Source: Acholoe squamosa | Lineage: Eukaryota; Annelida; Polychaeta; Phyllodocida; Polynoidae | Length of the DNA: 64,000 nucleotides | Reading direction: 5' to 3' | Assembly: GCA_949317995.1 (NCBI GenBank) | Contig: OX439036.1 | Span: forward strand, 5,697,207-5,761,206 | In this document: positions 34,301 to 44,688 of the stretch, in pieces | Position numbering within the stretch: the first letter of the stretch is position 1 | How the letters are laid out: each line of letters begins with the position of its first letter | Position numbers and translations under genes: made by a program | The notes under the pieces: generated by a model | Database searches by the model: none | What the model saw: the letters and a program-made list of their open reading frames with translations, nothing else | What the model was told of the DNA's origin: nothing

Positions 34301-35467
34301 GCACATGTCCCATATCAAGAGCAATTCTCAGTGTCACCAGCATAGCTAATCCAAAAAGAGTACCAGTATGATGATGTGGATTCCTTTTTTTTGTCTAGAT
34401 CATGGCCCTATCCAGTGAAATACCTATTTTCATTATGAATTCAGTACTCTATATTTTGAGTAAACTTATTCAGACAAAATCAGTAATACATCTGCTACCA
34501 TAAAGGCAGGCATTCATCTTATATACCCCAAAAACTTCTTTTGGTGACCTTGCTATGTATAAAAAAAGACACTTACCCTTTCCTGTATACCCCCTAATAA
34601 AATAAGTAATATGCCCTATTTCTCATGTCACTAAGCCCCATTTCATATGTTGAATTTAAAAAATGGCCCTGCCATATGTCACTAGAATAGCCATGTCCCA
34701 TGCTAATTTTAAGAAATGGCCATGTCACATGTTGATTTTAGTGGTGTAGGGCCACAACACTAGCTTCGCAGGCACTGGCAGTAGTCAATTGGACTCAAGG
34801 CTGCACCCAGAGAGGGTGCCGTGTTGGAAATTGGTTTAGAATAAACGGAAGCTGTAAAATTATGAAAGCCTAATAATTCCCATAAATCAGAATATCTTTT
34901 AGAGACTGGGAGATTTTACTCATGAGACAAGGCAGAAAATAGTTTACTAGAGTTCTGATAGATGGCAGCAATAGAAAAATGACTAGCATCACACACTGGG
35001 CTATCTACACTGCCTCTCAGCTTGGAGATTGCACTAAGTTCTTGCGTGTGGCTTGGAGGAGGTAGTGATATGTAAGGCTAGAAAAGTTTATGGCACATGA
35101 GCTTCTGATCAAGTGGATATTATCCAGGCGTATGATACTAACCAAAATCCTCCATTAGTGTTTCACCTTGACCTACCACCTTTATTATCACTTAAATCAA
35201 ATGAAAGCTCAAAATGGGGATTGAAGTATTGTAATTCATTTTCTTCATTTTGTGATCCTTTTTATAGGTTTTATTATTTAACCCTTGGTGTTGGGAATAC
35301 AGGTTAAGCTGATTTATTGTCCCAATTCCAGGTGTCAGCAGGATTCCCAATGTGCACACTTCATCATGAGTGAAGATGGAGGTAAATACCTCTGTGAGAC
35401 CTACAGCTCCTTGTACAGACCTCCAACTAGAACCCCACCTACTGACAACTACCAGAAGGCTGTCTAG
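28378..35467 (+). CDS. Secreted C-type lectin with PAN-like module, copy D (5 exons)
   Basis: Exons are 28378-28435, 28620-28785, 31251-31462, 32737-32845 and 35332-35467, with GT/AG ends and phases 1-2-1-2. The signal peptide is MKHLLFIFYCLILAPFLAAG. The CTLD has CFKFYTTRKAWAVAEASC, VADGGHLASIHSSEE, EWSDGTAVDYENW, W-V-D and a final YICRT. Two departures from the family are visible: the WIGL tryptophan is Cys (GPCIGL), and the sugar-site triplet is Asn-Pro-Asp, so lectin activity is doubtful. PAN exon 4 reads FLIVQGG where siblings have F-x-K-I/V-P-G-G. The terminal exon ends YQKAV. Intron 2 holds the palindrome-rich element at 29478-30912. Intron 4 begins inside a tandem array of exon 4 copies, any of which could serve as alternative sequence only if an acceptor exists, and none is obvious. 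Confidence 0.78.
29478..30912. mobile_element. 1.4-kb element packed with agtcctnaggact palindromes
   Basis: The termini are long inverted repeats: 29478-29560 (gcaggataccgatgacagcg ... gcgcctgccgcgtccgcgct) and its inverse at about 30835-30912. The GC-rich arms end near atacgcg. Between them are several dozen variants of a 13-bp palindrome, consensus agtcc(t/c)(g/c)(a/g)ggact, spaced irregularly about every 20-30 bp in AT-rich filler (for example 29601-29613, and repeatedly through 30770). No ORF is credible. It sits in intron 2 of copy D. I do not recognise the family. The structure suggests a non-autonomous element whose interior is an amplified binding site. Confidence 0.7.
31680..32080. 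repeat. Foldback repeat of tacacacgacc words
   Basis: Contains at least five forward or inverted copies of atacacacgacc / ggttgtgtgtat, including a direct hairpin around 31692-31715, plus the related pair tatacgcatgacc / gtgcgtatatc near 32040-32065. Such nested short inverted repeats fit a foldback element. It lies in intron 3 of copy D. Confidence 0.55.
32770..33718. repeat. Tandem array of copy D PAN exon 4 (109-bp unit, ~9 copies)
   Basis: The unit runs gttcatgaaggtaccaggtg ... ctgttagcccctcctctaca ... tgtgcttggag|gtaggtagtagtagtg and repeats every 109 bp, with few differences, from the end of exon 4 to 33718. Each unit re-encodes the exon 3' part (FMKVPGG ... SRVECAWR) and its splice donor but lacks a pyrimidine-rich acceptor. 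Since 109 is not a multiple of 3, readthrough would change frame. The repeats resemble the family consensus more closely than the expressed exon does. Copy number is probably variable between individuals. Confidence 0.9.
33978..34041 (+). pseudogene. Degenerate outlying copy of PAN exon 4
   Basis: After a 260-bp spacer, ccaggtggtatggacacatc ... cacacagtcaggtccaggat ... gtgcttggag repeats the array unit with deletions and no donor GT. It shows that the array once extended further or was interrupted. Confidence 0.6.
34042..35331. other. Intron 4 of copy D, remainder
   Basis: No further exon was seen. It holds loosely repeated atggccctg / catgtc-type phrases around 34560-34760 and otherwise unstructured sequence up to the acceptor at 35331. 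Confidence 0.35.
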
Positions 35468-36037
35468 GTGATTCCATGTATGCTAGCCAATCTCAACCTT
35501 GACTTGCAGGATATAGGACATTGATAAGAATGTAGTGTGTTTGGTACATGCCATAAAATATTGATAGACCGTAACCTGCTTCTGGGGCTTCAAAGTTACT
35601 AATTCATAGACAAAAGTTCACAAGTGTTAGGTCTGGCTGAGGGTTATCTCATGAGGCGAATTTATTTCATGTTATCTTAGTCACAAATTTCCAAAGAAAA
35701 TCATTTAAATAAAATAAAACGATGGCTATCTATCTGTTTTAGGACTATTTAGGGTGCTTTTACTGGCCATGGAAAACTGCACCAGGTTATTAAATGGGAG
35801 GGTGTGAAATACGGAGCTCCAAGGCTAAGCCAATGGGGCTGCAGTATTCCACTGTTTCCAACATGAAATAAATAAGCAAATGTCAATGACCATGGAATAT
35901 TTTGACATCGTATTCCCCTCAGTGAGGCCGCCGTATTCAACCAAGCCAGCGTGAGTAGTACAAATCTATAGTGTCGTTGGTATTCGCCATGGCATAATTC
36001 ATGATGTTCACATGGACAACATGGTGTATATGTAGCG
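35468..36037. other. 3' flank of copy D
   Basis: Includes a repeat block near 35870-35935 (aagcaaatgtcaatgaccat ... cgtattccc) that reappears at about 42880-42960 after the lectin fragment there. No coding was seen. Confidence 0.4.
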
Positions 36038-37000
36038 TTTAATCCATGTTATGAGACAGCACTAGTGGGTTTATGGTTCAATATTCCACGACCGCGCAGT
36101 GGGAGTGGAATATTGAACCATAAACCATGAGTGCTGTCTCATAACATGGATTAAGGCGTTTATCTCATAGATTCCTCCATTTTGTATTAATTTCTTACCT
36201 TATAACCCTGTATTTAATGAAGGAAAAGACATTTTATCACTCTGCCCGACATACCTCCACCTTTACACACATTTTTCGGGTAGAATCCAAGCATGTCAAG
36301 TCCTGTACTTCTAACACCAACAAATATACAATCTCTAGTTGGTGTTCGCATACATTTTGTCTCCATTTTCTTCGAAATAAATAAGAATCCATTGATTTTC
36401 CATACCGATCCAACGCACACGGCCCGGTACATGGCCATTTCGTCTTGTTGACAATGTGGGTAGGTGCCCGGATGTACCTGACCTACTTTCGGTCAGCAAG
36501 TCACTGAACACGACGGAATGGCCATGTGCGTTGGATCGCTATGGAAAATCATTGGATTCTTATTTATTCGGAAGAAAATGGAGAAATGAGGCATGGCATG
36601 TTCATATAGGATATGTAAGGATGTTTCCCTGTTAATAACTCCACCCGGCACCATTGGATTCTATGCTAATGAGGTCTGTAAACATCAGGTATGTTGGACA
36701 ACTTTTTCATATCTTCCATGTGTATTGGTTTCTACCACCGGTCGGCTTGGTATAGTGGACAGCGAGCTCGTCTCCTGCCACAGCGGCCGTGGATCGATTC
36801 CCTGTTGAACCCTAAACAGTTTTAACTCGAAATCAATGGCGTAGTTGACTTTGTATGCTTCACCAATTTATTAACATGTCCAGATTGAAACCAGCACCTT
36901 CTTGAAGACGAAGAAAAGGTCTGAGAGTAGGGTTATACCTTGATAACGCATGGGGGTTATGACCAAAAAGGCACTGTAGAGGCCAGAATCGTGAGATAAT
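36038..37000 (+). repeat. Composite ~1-kb repeat, copy 1 (hairpin + tRNA-like module)
   Basis: It starts with a ~120-bp hairpin (36038-36158, arms taatccatgttatgagacag and inverse, with a second inner arm ggttcaatattccac). It then has an internal inverted repeat (36360-36442 versus 36518-36592, arm word aataagaatccattgatttt), a tRNA-like module near 36740-36812 and a tail ending near gccagaat. A second copy with the same order is at 46736-47740. A minus-strand frame (CKGGGM, TGLDMLG) is open in both copies but short. Confidence 0.7.
36740..36812 (+). other. tRNA-like (SINE-type) promoter module, copy 1
   Basis: ggcttggtatagtggacagc resembles a tRNA A box (TGGTATAGTGG), and ggatcgattccc, about 35 nt later, resembles a B box (GGTTCGATTCC). 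There is no proper cloverleaf and no CCA end, so this is a tRNA-derived SINE head rather than a functional tRNA. Confidence 0.5.
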
Positions 37001-37160
37001 TAAGATTATGTTTAATCAAAATGATTGTTATAATCGAGGGGTTATATTCAATATTGCCTAGTATTGAACTGGATCATTGCATATCATGACCCATGGATAT
37101 CCTTTGTTTCTAATAAAGTGTGACTCAACAAGTTGCTGTATAATATATTTCTGATATAAG

Positions 37161-37416
37161 TACACAGAGAAAATATTGTTACTCACATGAGTCTAGATCC
37201 AGACTCAGGCAATGTCGCCAAAATGGGTATGGTTTGAGACTCAGCCTGATCCTTGGATGATACTCAGGCAGAGCCTGAGACTGATCCTTGGATGATACTC
37301 TGGCTTTGCCTGAGTATCATCCAAGGATCAGGCTGAGTCTCAAGTCATACTCATTTTGGCGACATTGCTTGAGTCTGGATCTAGACTCATGTGAGTAACA
37401 ATATTTTCTCTGTGTA
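37161..37416. mobile_element. 256-bp near-perfect palindromic foldback element
   Basis: From tacacagagaaaatattgtt at the left to the exact inverse at the right, the arms pair over about 110 bp with few mismatches (gtctagatccagactca / tgagtctggatctagac; gagactcagcctgatcc / ggatcaggctgagtctc). The centre carries a duplicated cctgagactgatccttgg segment. It lies directly before the lectin-family block at 37426. Confidence 0.8.
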
Positions 37417-37425
37417 ACATCCAAC

Positions 37426-37741
37426 ATTCAATGATCTGACATGGGTCTAACTACTACTAATATTTTTGCCAAAGCTGTCTCATAAATGGTAGGAATATCT
37501 TTGCTGGTGATCATTTCAAAGATGCTGTGATTAACTTTTATAAGGAGTTCACCCCTGTTAGTCACCAATGTTTGACAGTCCATGCTATGAATTATCTGGT
37601 CTGCCTCTGTGTTCCACAGAAAAATGGAATTGTTTCCCTGGTATCTATACGCAATATGGAACAGCAGCTTCATGTCGGAAACTGCTGGATCCCGACTACA
37701 ACTCCACCAATACAACTCAGAACTACAAGAAGGTTGTCTAG
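37426..37741 (+). pseudogene. Lectin-family remnant: duplicated block plus terminal PAN exon tail
   Basis: The first 225 bp match the block at 25325-25550. Then 37691-37741 (cgactacaactccaccaata ... actacaagaaggttgtctag) matches the end of the terminal PAN exon of copies A-D down to the TAG at 37739-37741, while the cysteine-bearing 5' half is gone. It is a broken exon 5, evidence of a further lost gene copy. Confidence 0.6.
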
Positions 37742-37899
37742 GGGTTTCCATGTACAAAAACTAACCATGGCCTTGACCTGCTGCAATTCCACCAACCGAC
37801 AACTATCAGGAGATTGTCTATATTATCCCTCATGCACTGACCAAATAGTGTCGATTTCTAAGACTTATGAAATTGACAATGATATAACATTTTTGTAAA

Positions 37900-40209
37900 C
37901 TGGTGAATACTGGTATCAAATGTGTATTTGTGAAGTAGGTCCAGTACAACCTTTCAGCACCTGTGTGGACTGGTGCTTCCCCCTTGTGTGTGTTTCCTTC
38001 CCATGCCCGGTTGCTATCCTACCTTGTGATAACATACTGCATACCCTTCTTTGATGTTCGTAACTTAGTTTGGGAATATTTCTTTTCTGTGTTCATGTGG
38101 GTATTAATAAATAAGGTATGGGCCGAGTATCCCATGAATATTCAGAGGCCAAGGATATTCACTGTCTCCCTTATTAGTTCAAAGAGAAAAAGAACAATAA
38201 ACCGGTAACTCCAAAAGTTTTATTTTTGGTAAAGCGGGGGGACTAGGGAGTAAAAATTGTTATCAATGTTACAATTTATTACTATAAAGTTTGAAGTATA
38301 TATGTGATACTGGATAAATCTATAAAAATCATTTAGTTATACATGATGCTCCGGTGATGTTCGGGCAAGCAGGCTTACCTACACAGGCATGATTCATGCA
38401 CACCTGCATAAGCACCTATGACCGTAATTCGAATTACGTATGTAGATCTGAATTGCTATACTAAGGGAAAGGGTCAGAGTTCACATACTTAGAAGGCATT
38501 GTAGGAGTTGCCATTACATCCACATATGCATAAAGGTTAGTCCTATCAATGGGTCTGTCATTTAAAGTGCCAAATGCCAAGGATTTTATATGAGAAGGCA
38601 GAGAAGTTTCTGAAGTATGATTCAATTTGCACTCAAGTCATGGTATGTGTGTAATTCATGATAGGTATGTGCATAATTCTGGACGATTGTATCGGTTCAA
38701 CTCCAATGTTTTAGCTTTAAAATGACATGTTCCTCTTTCAAAGGTGTGAGAATGGTCCCTACTATTCATTGTAAATCCCCTGCCACTATAAATCCAGGCC
38801 ATCCATCCTCAGGGAAGGAAAACAGACACATGTGATCATGTACGTAGGTAATTCTCACTTACAGATAGAGTATGAGCATAATTCCTACACAGTCAGGAAG
38901 ACAATATCTCCAGAAGGTGTGGTTGATTTCTGATTTTATTGATTAAAATCATTCATTAGAATTCAATTAAGATATAAGCATAGCAGAGAAAAAGATATAC
39001 TTCCTGGGGGCTCAGAATGGTGATACAATGAAGTGCAGGAAAACAGACTTCCCAGCACTTCATTGGATCATGATGCTGACCAATGGGAATAACACTCTTC
39101 CATCAGCAGTTTTCAAAGGGTTAACTTTAGTTCCATGTATCCCAGGCTGGAGTGGTATGGCCACAAACCCCCTAGCCATTACTTATTTGCATGTACCCCT
39201 TCCTGCTGAAACATTGCCTTGGCCTTCACCCTATAATACCCCAGAAGTTCCTAATCTGTTCACAATCATTGCTGGAGTTGAAACTGTTAGCCATATGACC
39301 TCGGAAGAAGTGGGTGGCTTTACCCCTGAATAGCTTGGTGGTTGTATTGTAATAGATATTATTGGTGGTCTGAGCAGATAAGAAGTTCCCTAATAATGTC
39401 CGACAGCAGATGTAGTGATATGTTTTTGGGGTCTAGATCACCATTTGCTAGTCCTGTGAGAGAAGAAATGAAGTCTTCTTGTCGACCCTTCATCATACTT
39501 AAAACCCTGTGAAAGTTTTTTAGTTATTTCATCTTTTTTAGTACATTCAGTGATGGCGCTGTTGTCATCTTTCTCCATTTCATCATGCGACCATTTTATC
39601 CCTTTATTTGCACAGCTCTATTTCAGCTCCTTTGTTGTAAAGTCAAGTTGATAACTAAAACCACCCTGGACTTTTTTGCTCACCTGTGAGAGTTCTCTAC
39701 AGGGAAATGTACTGCTTGATAAAACATTTTTCCTGTGAACTATAATTTCCTTGAGTTGGTTACTACCAGTGCTACCAGTATCACAGTAGTAACACATGAA
39801 CAGTGGTAGATCTGGGGGAAATCATGACAATATCATTCAAGAATGTCAGGTTTCTTTGTGTGAGATTGTGTGAGAATTACGGACGTTGTTGACACTTTCA
39901 ATAACAGAATTATGCTCATACCATCAACTGAATATCAATCTCATAGCCTGTCCAAATTATAGGCTTTAACTCCCTACGGTTCTCACTGATGAAACAAATA
40001 TGCACCAATTTCACATGTTGACAGGATCTACATGGGTCAGATTTCCTGGGGACGTACAAATCTCCCCGAGAAGGCCCCAAATATGAAAGTCAGAAAAGGA
40101 ATTAATCACTTTATTACATTGCAAGAACAATGTCTTGGTTCCTTGGAACCACCAATTATACACAGTTATCCCTACGGGTTAGATTTTTATAGCTGTGTGG
40201 TAACAATTT
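37900..40209. other. Intergenic sequence
   Basis: No exon was recognised. It holds a palindromic cgtaattcgaattacg near 38430 (similar words near 41240-41265), dispersed-repeat phrases near 39050-39090, and inverted gtatgagcataattc / gaattatgctcatac words at about 38870 and 39910. Confidence 0.35.
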
Positions 40210-40603
40210 GTCACTTTTTGTGTCCATCCGACAGATTTAATCAGTGATATGATTTTGTTACCAATATATACACCACTTCTAATTTTGTTTACCAGCTCTT
40301 ACAGTATACAAGTTTAGTAAGCTCATGAATAAACATCACTGTTCAAAAACCTTTTGAGATATAGGCTGATGAAATTCAGCCATCTTGTGAAAAAATGAAA
40401 ATTCTTGTCAAAAATGCTATTTTCCCTCTAGCTCTCTAGAAAATGCTTAAATACTCATTAAAATCAATCTACATTAAGTTCAGCATGCCTACTCTAAGAA
40501 ATAGTGATCATCATAACCTAATGGACAACCAACTCAGCACAGCATTAGCTTAAAATGAACCTAAAATTCAGACTTTATCTGTCGGATGGACACTTTTTTT
40601 CAT
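40210..40603. mobile_element. TIR element with gtccatccgacagat termini
   Basis: cactttttgtgtccatccga near 40212 is matched by the inverse tctgtcggatggacactttt near 40579-40598. A third copy, gtccatccgacag, lies near 40773-40785, next to a variant ccttccgacag near 40740. About 390 bp, no coding. The extra copies suggest either a larger element or an array of the terminal motif. Confidence 0.5.
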
Positions 40604-40609
40604 ATTACA

Positions 40610-42350
40610 GTGTATAAAACACACTTATGGGGTGACTTATGGTACAAATGTTATTTAATAGTGTTCAAGGGATGACTGTGCTTGATTTAAAACATAAAGG
40701 ATGCATCCAAATGCATTACTTTGAGATTAAAAAATTTGTCCTTCCGACAGCAAAAGTGCAAAATGTCCATCCGACAGAAAAATGTGTATAAGGATGCACT
40801 CATTGGTATAAGAGGAAGACTTCAGACTACAGCAAATAAATCTTTGCGGCAGCTTAACCACCCTAGTGCCCCTCAATTCTGAGCAGAGTTACACGAACAA
40901 ATACTTATAATGCTCAATACCCAAAAACCTTCTGAATCATTAACACATCAGATATATCAATGAGAAAAAGCTACATCTGAGGTTCTGGAACCCCTCTGGG
41001 ATATATGCCAGGGCTGTAAAAAAACCTGCTTTTTCGTTAAATTTGGCTTTTTTTCATCATTTTTCAACTTTGGAAGCCAACTAATCCAAATATTATGGTT
41101 GGATATGCAAGAGAGTACATGCATTTGAAAGGTTATGGTGTTCTCTTTCAATTGGGACCAAAATGCAGGATATTGGTTCATAAGTTTTCATTCTGTAGGT
41201 GCATAAGCATACAAAAGTGTGAAAAATGCCAATTGTATACGTAATTCAAATTACGTAATTCGCAGCCCTTAAATCGTTCAGCAGCACATGCCATCTCAAG
41301 TGTATTTTTTCATCACTCATGGGCCACATGTATCACTATGTATTCATAACTTCTTTACTCCTGAGTTACTCAGCAGGCCTTTTTCCATGACATGTGCATA
41401 AGCTGTAACTTAATCTAATTAGAAAATCATCATTGCTATTCTGGTACACTTGCTAGCTGTAAACACTCTCTTTCCTGAGAACACAGTGCCTGCCCTGTGT
41501 ATATAGGTCAATCTTATCATCAATTCATCAATCTGCCTTATACATTAAATGTAGAGGGTGTGAATCCCACAACCGGCAACAGATGTCTATGATTCTCGGC
41601 AGCACAATTGGCCCATGTACTGTCTACATTGGATTGATTACCCCGTGGTCAAGACAGTCTAGACATAAACCGCAGATGGTGTACTGGCACATGGTTGGCT
41701 TACTAGACCAAAATTGACTTCAAATATTTCATTTCTATCATTATGAGAAATTTTTCTTAGATTGTTTCCTCAAGGTAACATGACTATAACAAAAAATCAG
41801 CATATTCATTTTGAAGGTAGATTTAAAAATAAAAGTTAGTTTTTTTTTTTAAATGGTGAATGGACAAAGGATCTAGATGCTTTATTTTATGATAACATCA
41901 GGACAGCTTGCCAAAATTCCTTTGCAAAAACATCAAGGGAGAACACCCCTCCGCGAGGGAATTTTTAATTCCCCATTTGGCCACAAGGGGGTATTGGAAG
42001 GGCAAAATTACTCTCAAATCATTATAAAAATACATTAGGCTAATTTTTTATGCAGAATTCAATGGTCTCATTTTAAATGCACCATTTTCGGTAGAAATGG
42101 CCCATATTTGGATGGTAAAATGAACATTTTTCATGAGAAATCCACCTATATGCCTGTTCCTGGTTGCCATGGCAACCATTCCAATAATCAACATTTGCAG
42201 ATTTTTATGCCAATTTTTGGGGGTACTCACCAAAAACTCAAAACTGAAAACAGAAATGGAAAATTCTTTCTAGATCAAAATCTATGATAAAAATCATGAT
42301 ATTGTTATGTATTTTTTATGAAAAAGGCTGATTTATTGCATTTTTATATG
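40610..42350. other. Repeat-derived sequence
   Basis: No exon was recognised. Positions about 41020-41200 resemble, at low identity, the right subterminal part of the 6.3-kb transposon (about 16085-16265): both have tttcaacttygg, a ccaaatatt-like word and a tgcaa-rich stretch. This may be a fragment of a related element. Confidence 0.35.
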
Positions 42351-42551
42351 GAGCCCCTGAAAGGACATACCACAAATAATTTTCCCCTGAAGAAATATTC
42401 TTGCGGGTACTGAAGAATTCTTGCCGATACTGAAGAATTCTTGCCGATAGTATCCGCAAGAATTGTTCAGTATCTGCAAGAATCGTTCAGTATCCGCAAG
42501 AATATTTTTTTTTGTGGAAATTCTATTTTTGGTATGTCCTATTAGGGGCTC
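42351..42551. mobile_element. Foldback element with ~20-bp internal repeats, copy 1
   Basis: The ends gagcccctgaaaggacatac and the inverse tatgtcctattaggggctc enclose tandem units of attcttgcgggtactgaaga type on the left and their inverse on the right, with a central symmetry point near 42448. Relatives lie at 53740-53880 and 62335-62432. Confidence 0.65.
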
Positions 42552-42639
42552 TGTATTTTTAGATATCATTATGGTTTATAATGTATTTAGAGCTTAATCA
42601 TGGATTTCAGATGTGAATACCGACCTATGTTCAAAGAGG

Positions 42640-42862
42640 GGTTCTGACATAACTACTAGGAATATTTAAGCCAATGATGTCTCATTTTAAAGATCTTAAG
42701 ATGAACTTTGATAATGAATTTCCCTGCAGGGGGGTGTTTTTGCTTGCCTGGTCACAGTCTGATGCTGAGGCATCCTGTGTGGCGGATGAAGGTCATCTAG
42801 CCAGCATCCACAGCAATAAGGAGCAACCCTTTGCACTGCGCCTTTTACATACATGTGTATGA
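42640..42862 (+). pseudogene. Lectin-family fragment (CTLD exon 2 remnant)
   Basis: It begins with part of the duplicated block (gccaatgatgtctcat, aaagatcttaagatgaac). From about 42737 it then encodes WSQSDAEASCVADEGHLASI and HSNKEQ, clearly the CTLD first-exon core of copies B-D. The 5' cysteines are missing, and the exon end is replaced by a run to TGA at 42860-42862 with no donor. Non-functional fragment. Confidence 0.65.
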
Positions 42863-43134
42863 TAGTTATGAATTGATATATAAGCAAATGTCAACGACCA
42901 TGGCATATTTTTGCATCGTATTCCCTGATGTGAGTCTGCCATATTCAACAAGGCCTTATAGGCCGAGTTGAATGCGGGCAAACTCACCGAGGAAAAGTTA
43001 TTACAACTCACGATATTGTTATGTATTTATTACAACTCAGACAAAATCTTATATCTGTGTCTATAAGGCAAGGCAGGCAACAATTTTCTTTGTTGCCTTT
43101 ATTAAATAATTATCTACTAAATGGTCAGCTTTTT

Positions 43135-43352
43135 CTCAGTAGAGAGTTTTAGCAGTCCCGACGTGAACGTATCCGTATTGTGTAACCAGGTAACCATGTG
43201 CATTACGTCATCAAGTCGTGTGCAGCCTAACAGAGCTACGTACGTCCATGATGTAGCAAAGTACTTAGATATGTTCATTACCTACGTAGCTCCGTAGTGG
43301 GGCTGTGTGTATGGATACGTCTACGTTTGCTTTGCTAAAACTCTCTAGTGAG
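43135..43352. mobile_element. MITE with agagagttttagca termini
   Basis: ctcagtagagagttttagca at the left and tgctaaaactctctagtgag at the right are near-perfect inverses. Inner words acgtgaacgtatccgtat / atggatacgtctacgtt and gagctacgta / tacgtagctc also pair. About 218 bp. Confidence 0.7.
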
Positions 43353-43611
43353 TAAAGGACAGACGCATCGAGTTTCATAAAACCTTTAAAGGCTGCTATT
43401 GCATTAAGCCTTTACTAGCCATACCCATTGGTCCATTGGTTAGCCCGAGGTACCAATGAAGTGCTGGCGACTCTGCCCACCACCACTTCATAGCAACATC
43501 TCTCCATGCCTCCAGGAATGTATTAACCCTTTAGGTGAGTTATTCACCAGAGCTACATTCATGCACAATGTTTATGATGCATTTATCCATCACCAGCCCT
43601 CAATGGGTTAA

Positions 43612-43719
43612 TAGACAAAGGTGCACGAGAATTGGTCAGAACTGAGTGTATCACGCAAGGCATAGCCGAGTGTGATAATCCTCAGTGATGACCAATTCTA
43701 GTGCTCTTTGCATTTGTCT
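43612..43719. repeat. Foldback hairpin (agacaaa / tttgtct arms)
   Basis: agacaaaggtgcacgagaat and attctagtgctctttgcatt(tgtct) pair imperfectly, as do gaattggtca / tgaccaattc and the inner ctgagtg / cctcagtg. The sequence cagaactgagtgtatcacgc ... gtgataatcctcag gives a second symmetrical layer. Confidence 0.55.
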
Positions 43720-44059
43720 CAAGTTAATTTAGTCAAATATGTTCACAATTCCATTTATTTGGCATTAGAAATTATTTTATCATCAGTTATTTGACCATTT
43801 TGAATGTTTCTTCTGGCAGTGTGATATGGGGGAGGGTTATCACACTGGGGGTTGTGATACGGAGGTTCTTGGTTAAACCTATGGGGCTCTCGTATTCTAA
43901 TATGTTGGACAAAAGCACATGGAAATGAATACAAGGTCAGCATCTAACACTCTAGCATAGTTTTTGCCTTGCTTAGGTTTCTCCAATCTCACTGAAAGTA
44001 AGCTTTAATGTCTTTCATAGAAAACTGTCATAGAAAAGGGTCTGTTCAACACTCGTTGA

Positions 44060-44311
44060 GTGTATCAACACTCTTCATGTAGAAGCGTCGGTAAGGTAGT
44101 AGAGTTCGAAAGGCTATTTTCCTCTATCAGAAATTCCAAGATTTGCTTCTGTATCCTCTTCTCAGGTAATATTGGTGGCAATGGTAGGATTGATATAGGT
44201 CTCAGATTTCCTTCACCAGTGGCATTTCCCTCAGCCAGATTAGCAGGTGTTCACTCGTCAGCAGTGGAACCACTCTTCTACTGTTTATTGTTTTACCTTT
44301 ATCTTTAACAA
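44060..44311 (+). other. Possible 3' exon with GPI-like hydrophobic tail
   Basis: After a ctcttctcag acceptor-like site at about 44165, an open frame reads GNIGGNGRIDIGLRFP and ends in a hydrophobic stretch PLFYCLLFYLYL before TAA. A short hydrophobic C-terminus could be a GPI signal. No upstream exon was found and nothing is recognised, so it may be a chance ORF. Confidence 0.15.
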
Positions 44312-44688
44312 TTCATCAAGTGTGCATTCTACCAAGGCTTTCCTTTGAACTAGGTTGAAAAGCACCAATAATTTTCAAATTGATTAAATTCAACAAAGGA
44401 ACACAAACTATTATATTCACAAGTTAGAAAAGGCATAGGTTGTAGCCTCAAGGAAACTATTTCAATTATAACACCCATAGCATATGGCATACTTTTATTA
44501 TGGTCATGATCATGAATCGATTATGTTCAGCACAAAGGAAAACAAACATATATTCACCAGTTAGAGAGAAATAGGCTGTGACCTTAGAATTTTACAGTTA
44601 TCAATGAATACACTTCAATTATGACACACAAAATATATGGCATACACTACTCAGAATCATGATCACTATCAGTTATAATAGAAACACT
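44312..44688 (-). other. 3' flank/UTR of the ankyrin-SOCS gene
   Basis: Two related ~60-bp phrases (acaaag-type / cattatgacac / atggcatac near 44390-44480 and 44530-44650) repeat. A complement of AATAAA-like signals lies at several places. No coding. Confidence 0.35.

Noticed and set aside
36740-36812. Functional tRNA gene
   Set aside because: A-box and B-box-like words are present, but the acceptor and anticodon stems do not pair and the copy lies inside a repeat. It was kept as a tRNA-derived SINE-type module.
39028-39333. 101-residue plus-strand ORF
   Set aside because: Its first part is a dispersed repeat (cttcattggatcatgatgct) also found elsewhere, and no domain or splice context supports it.
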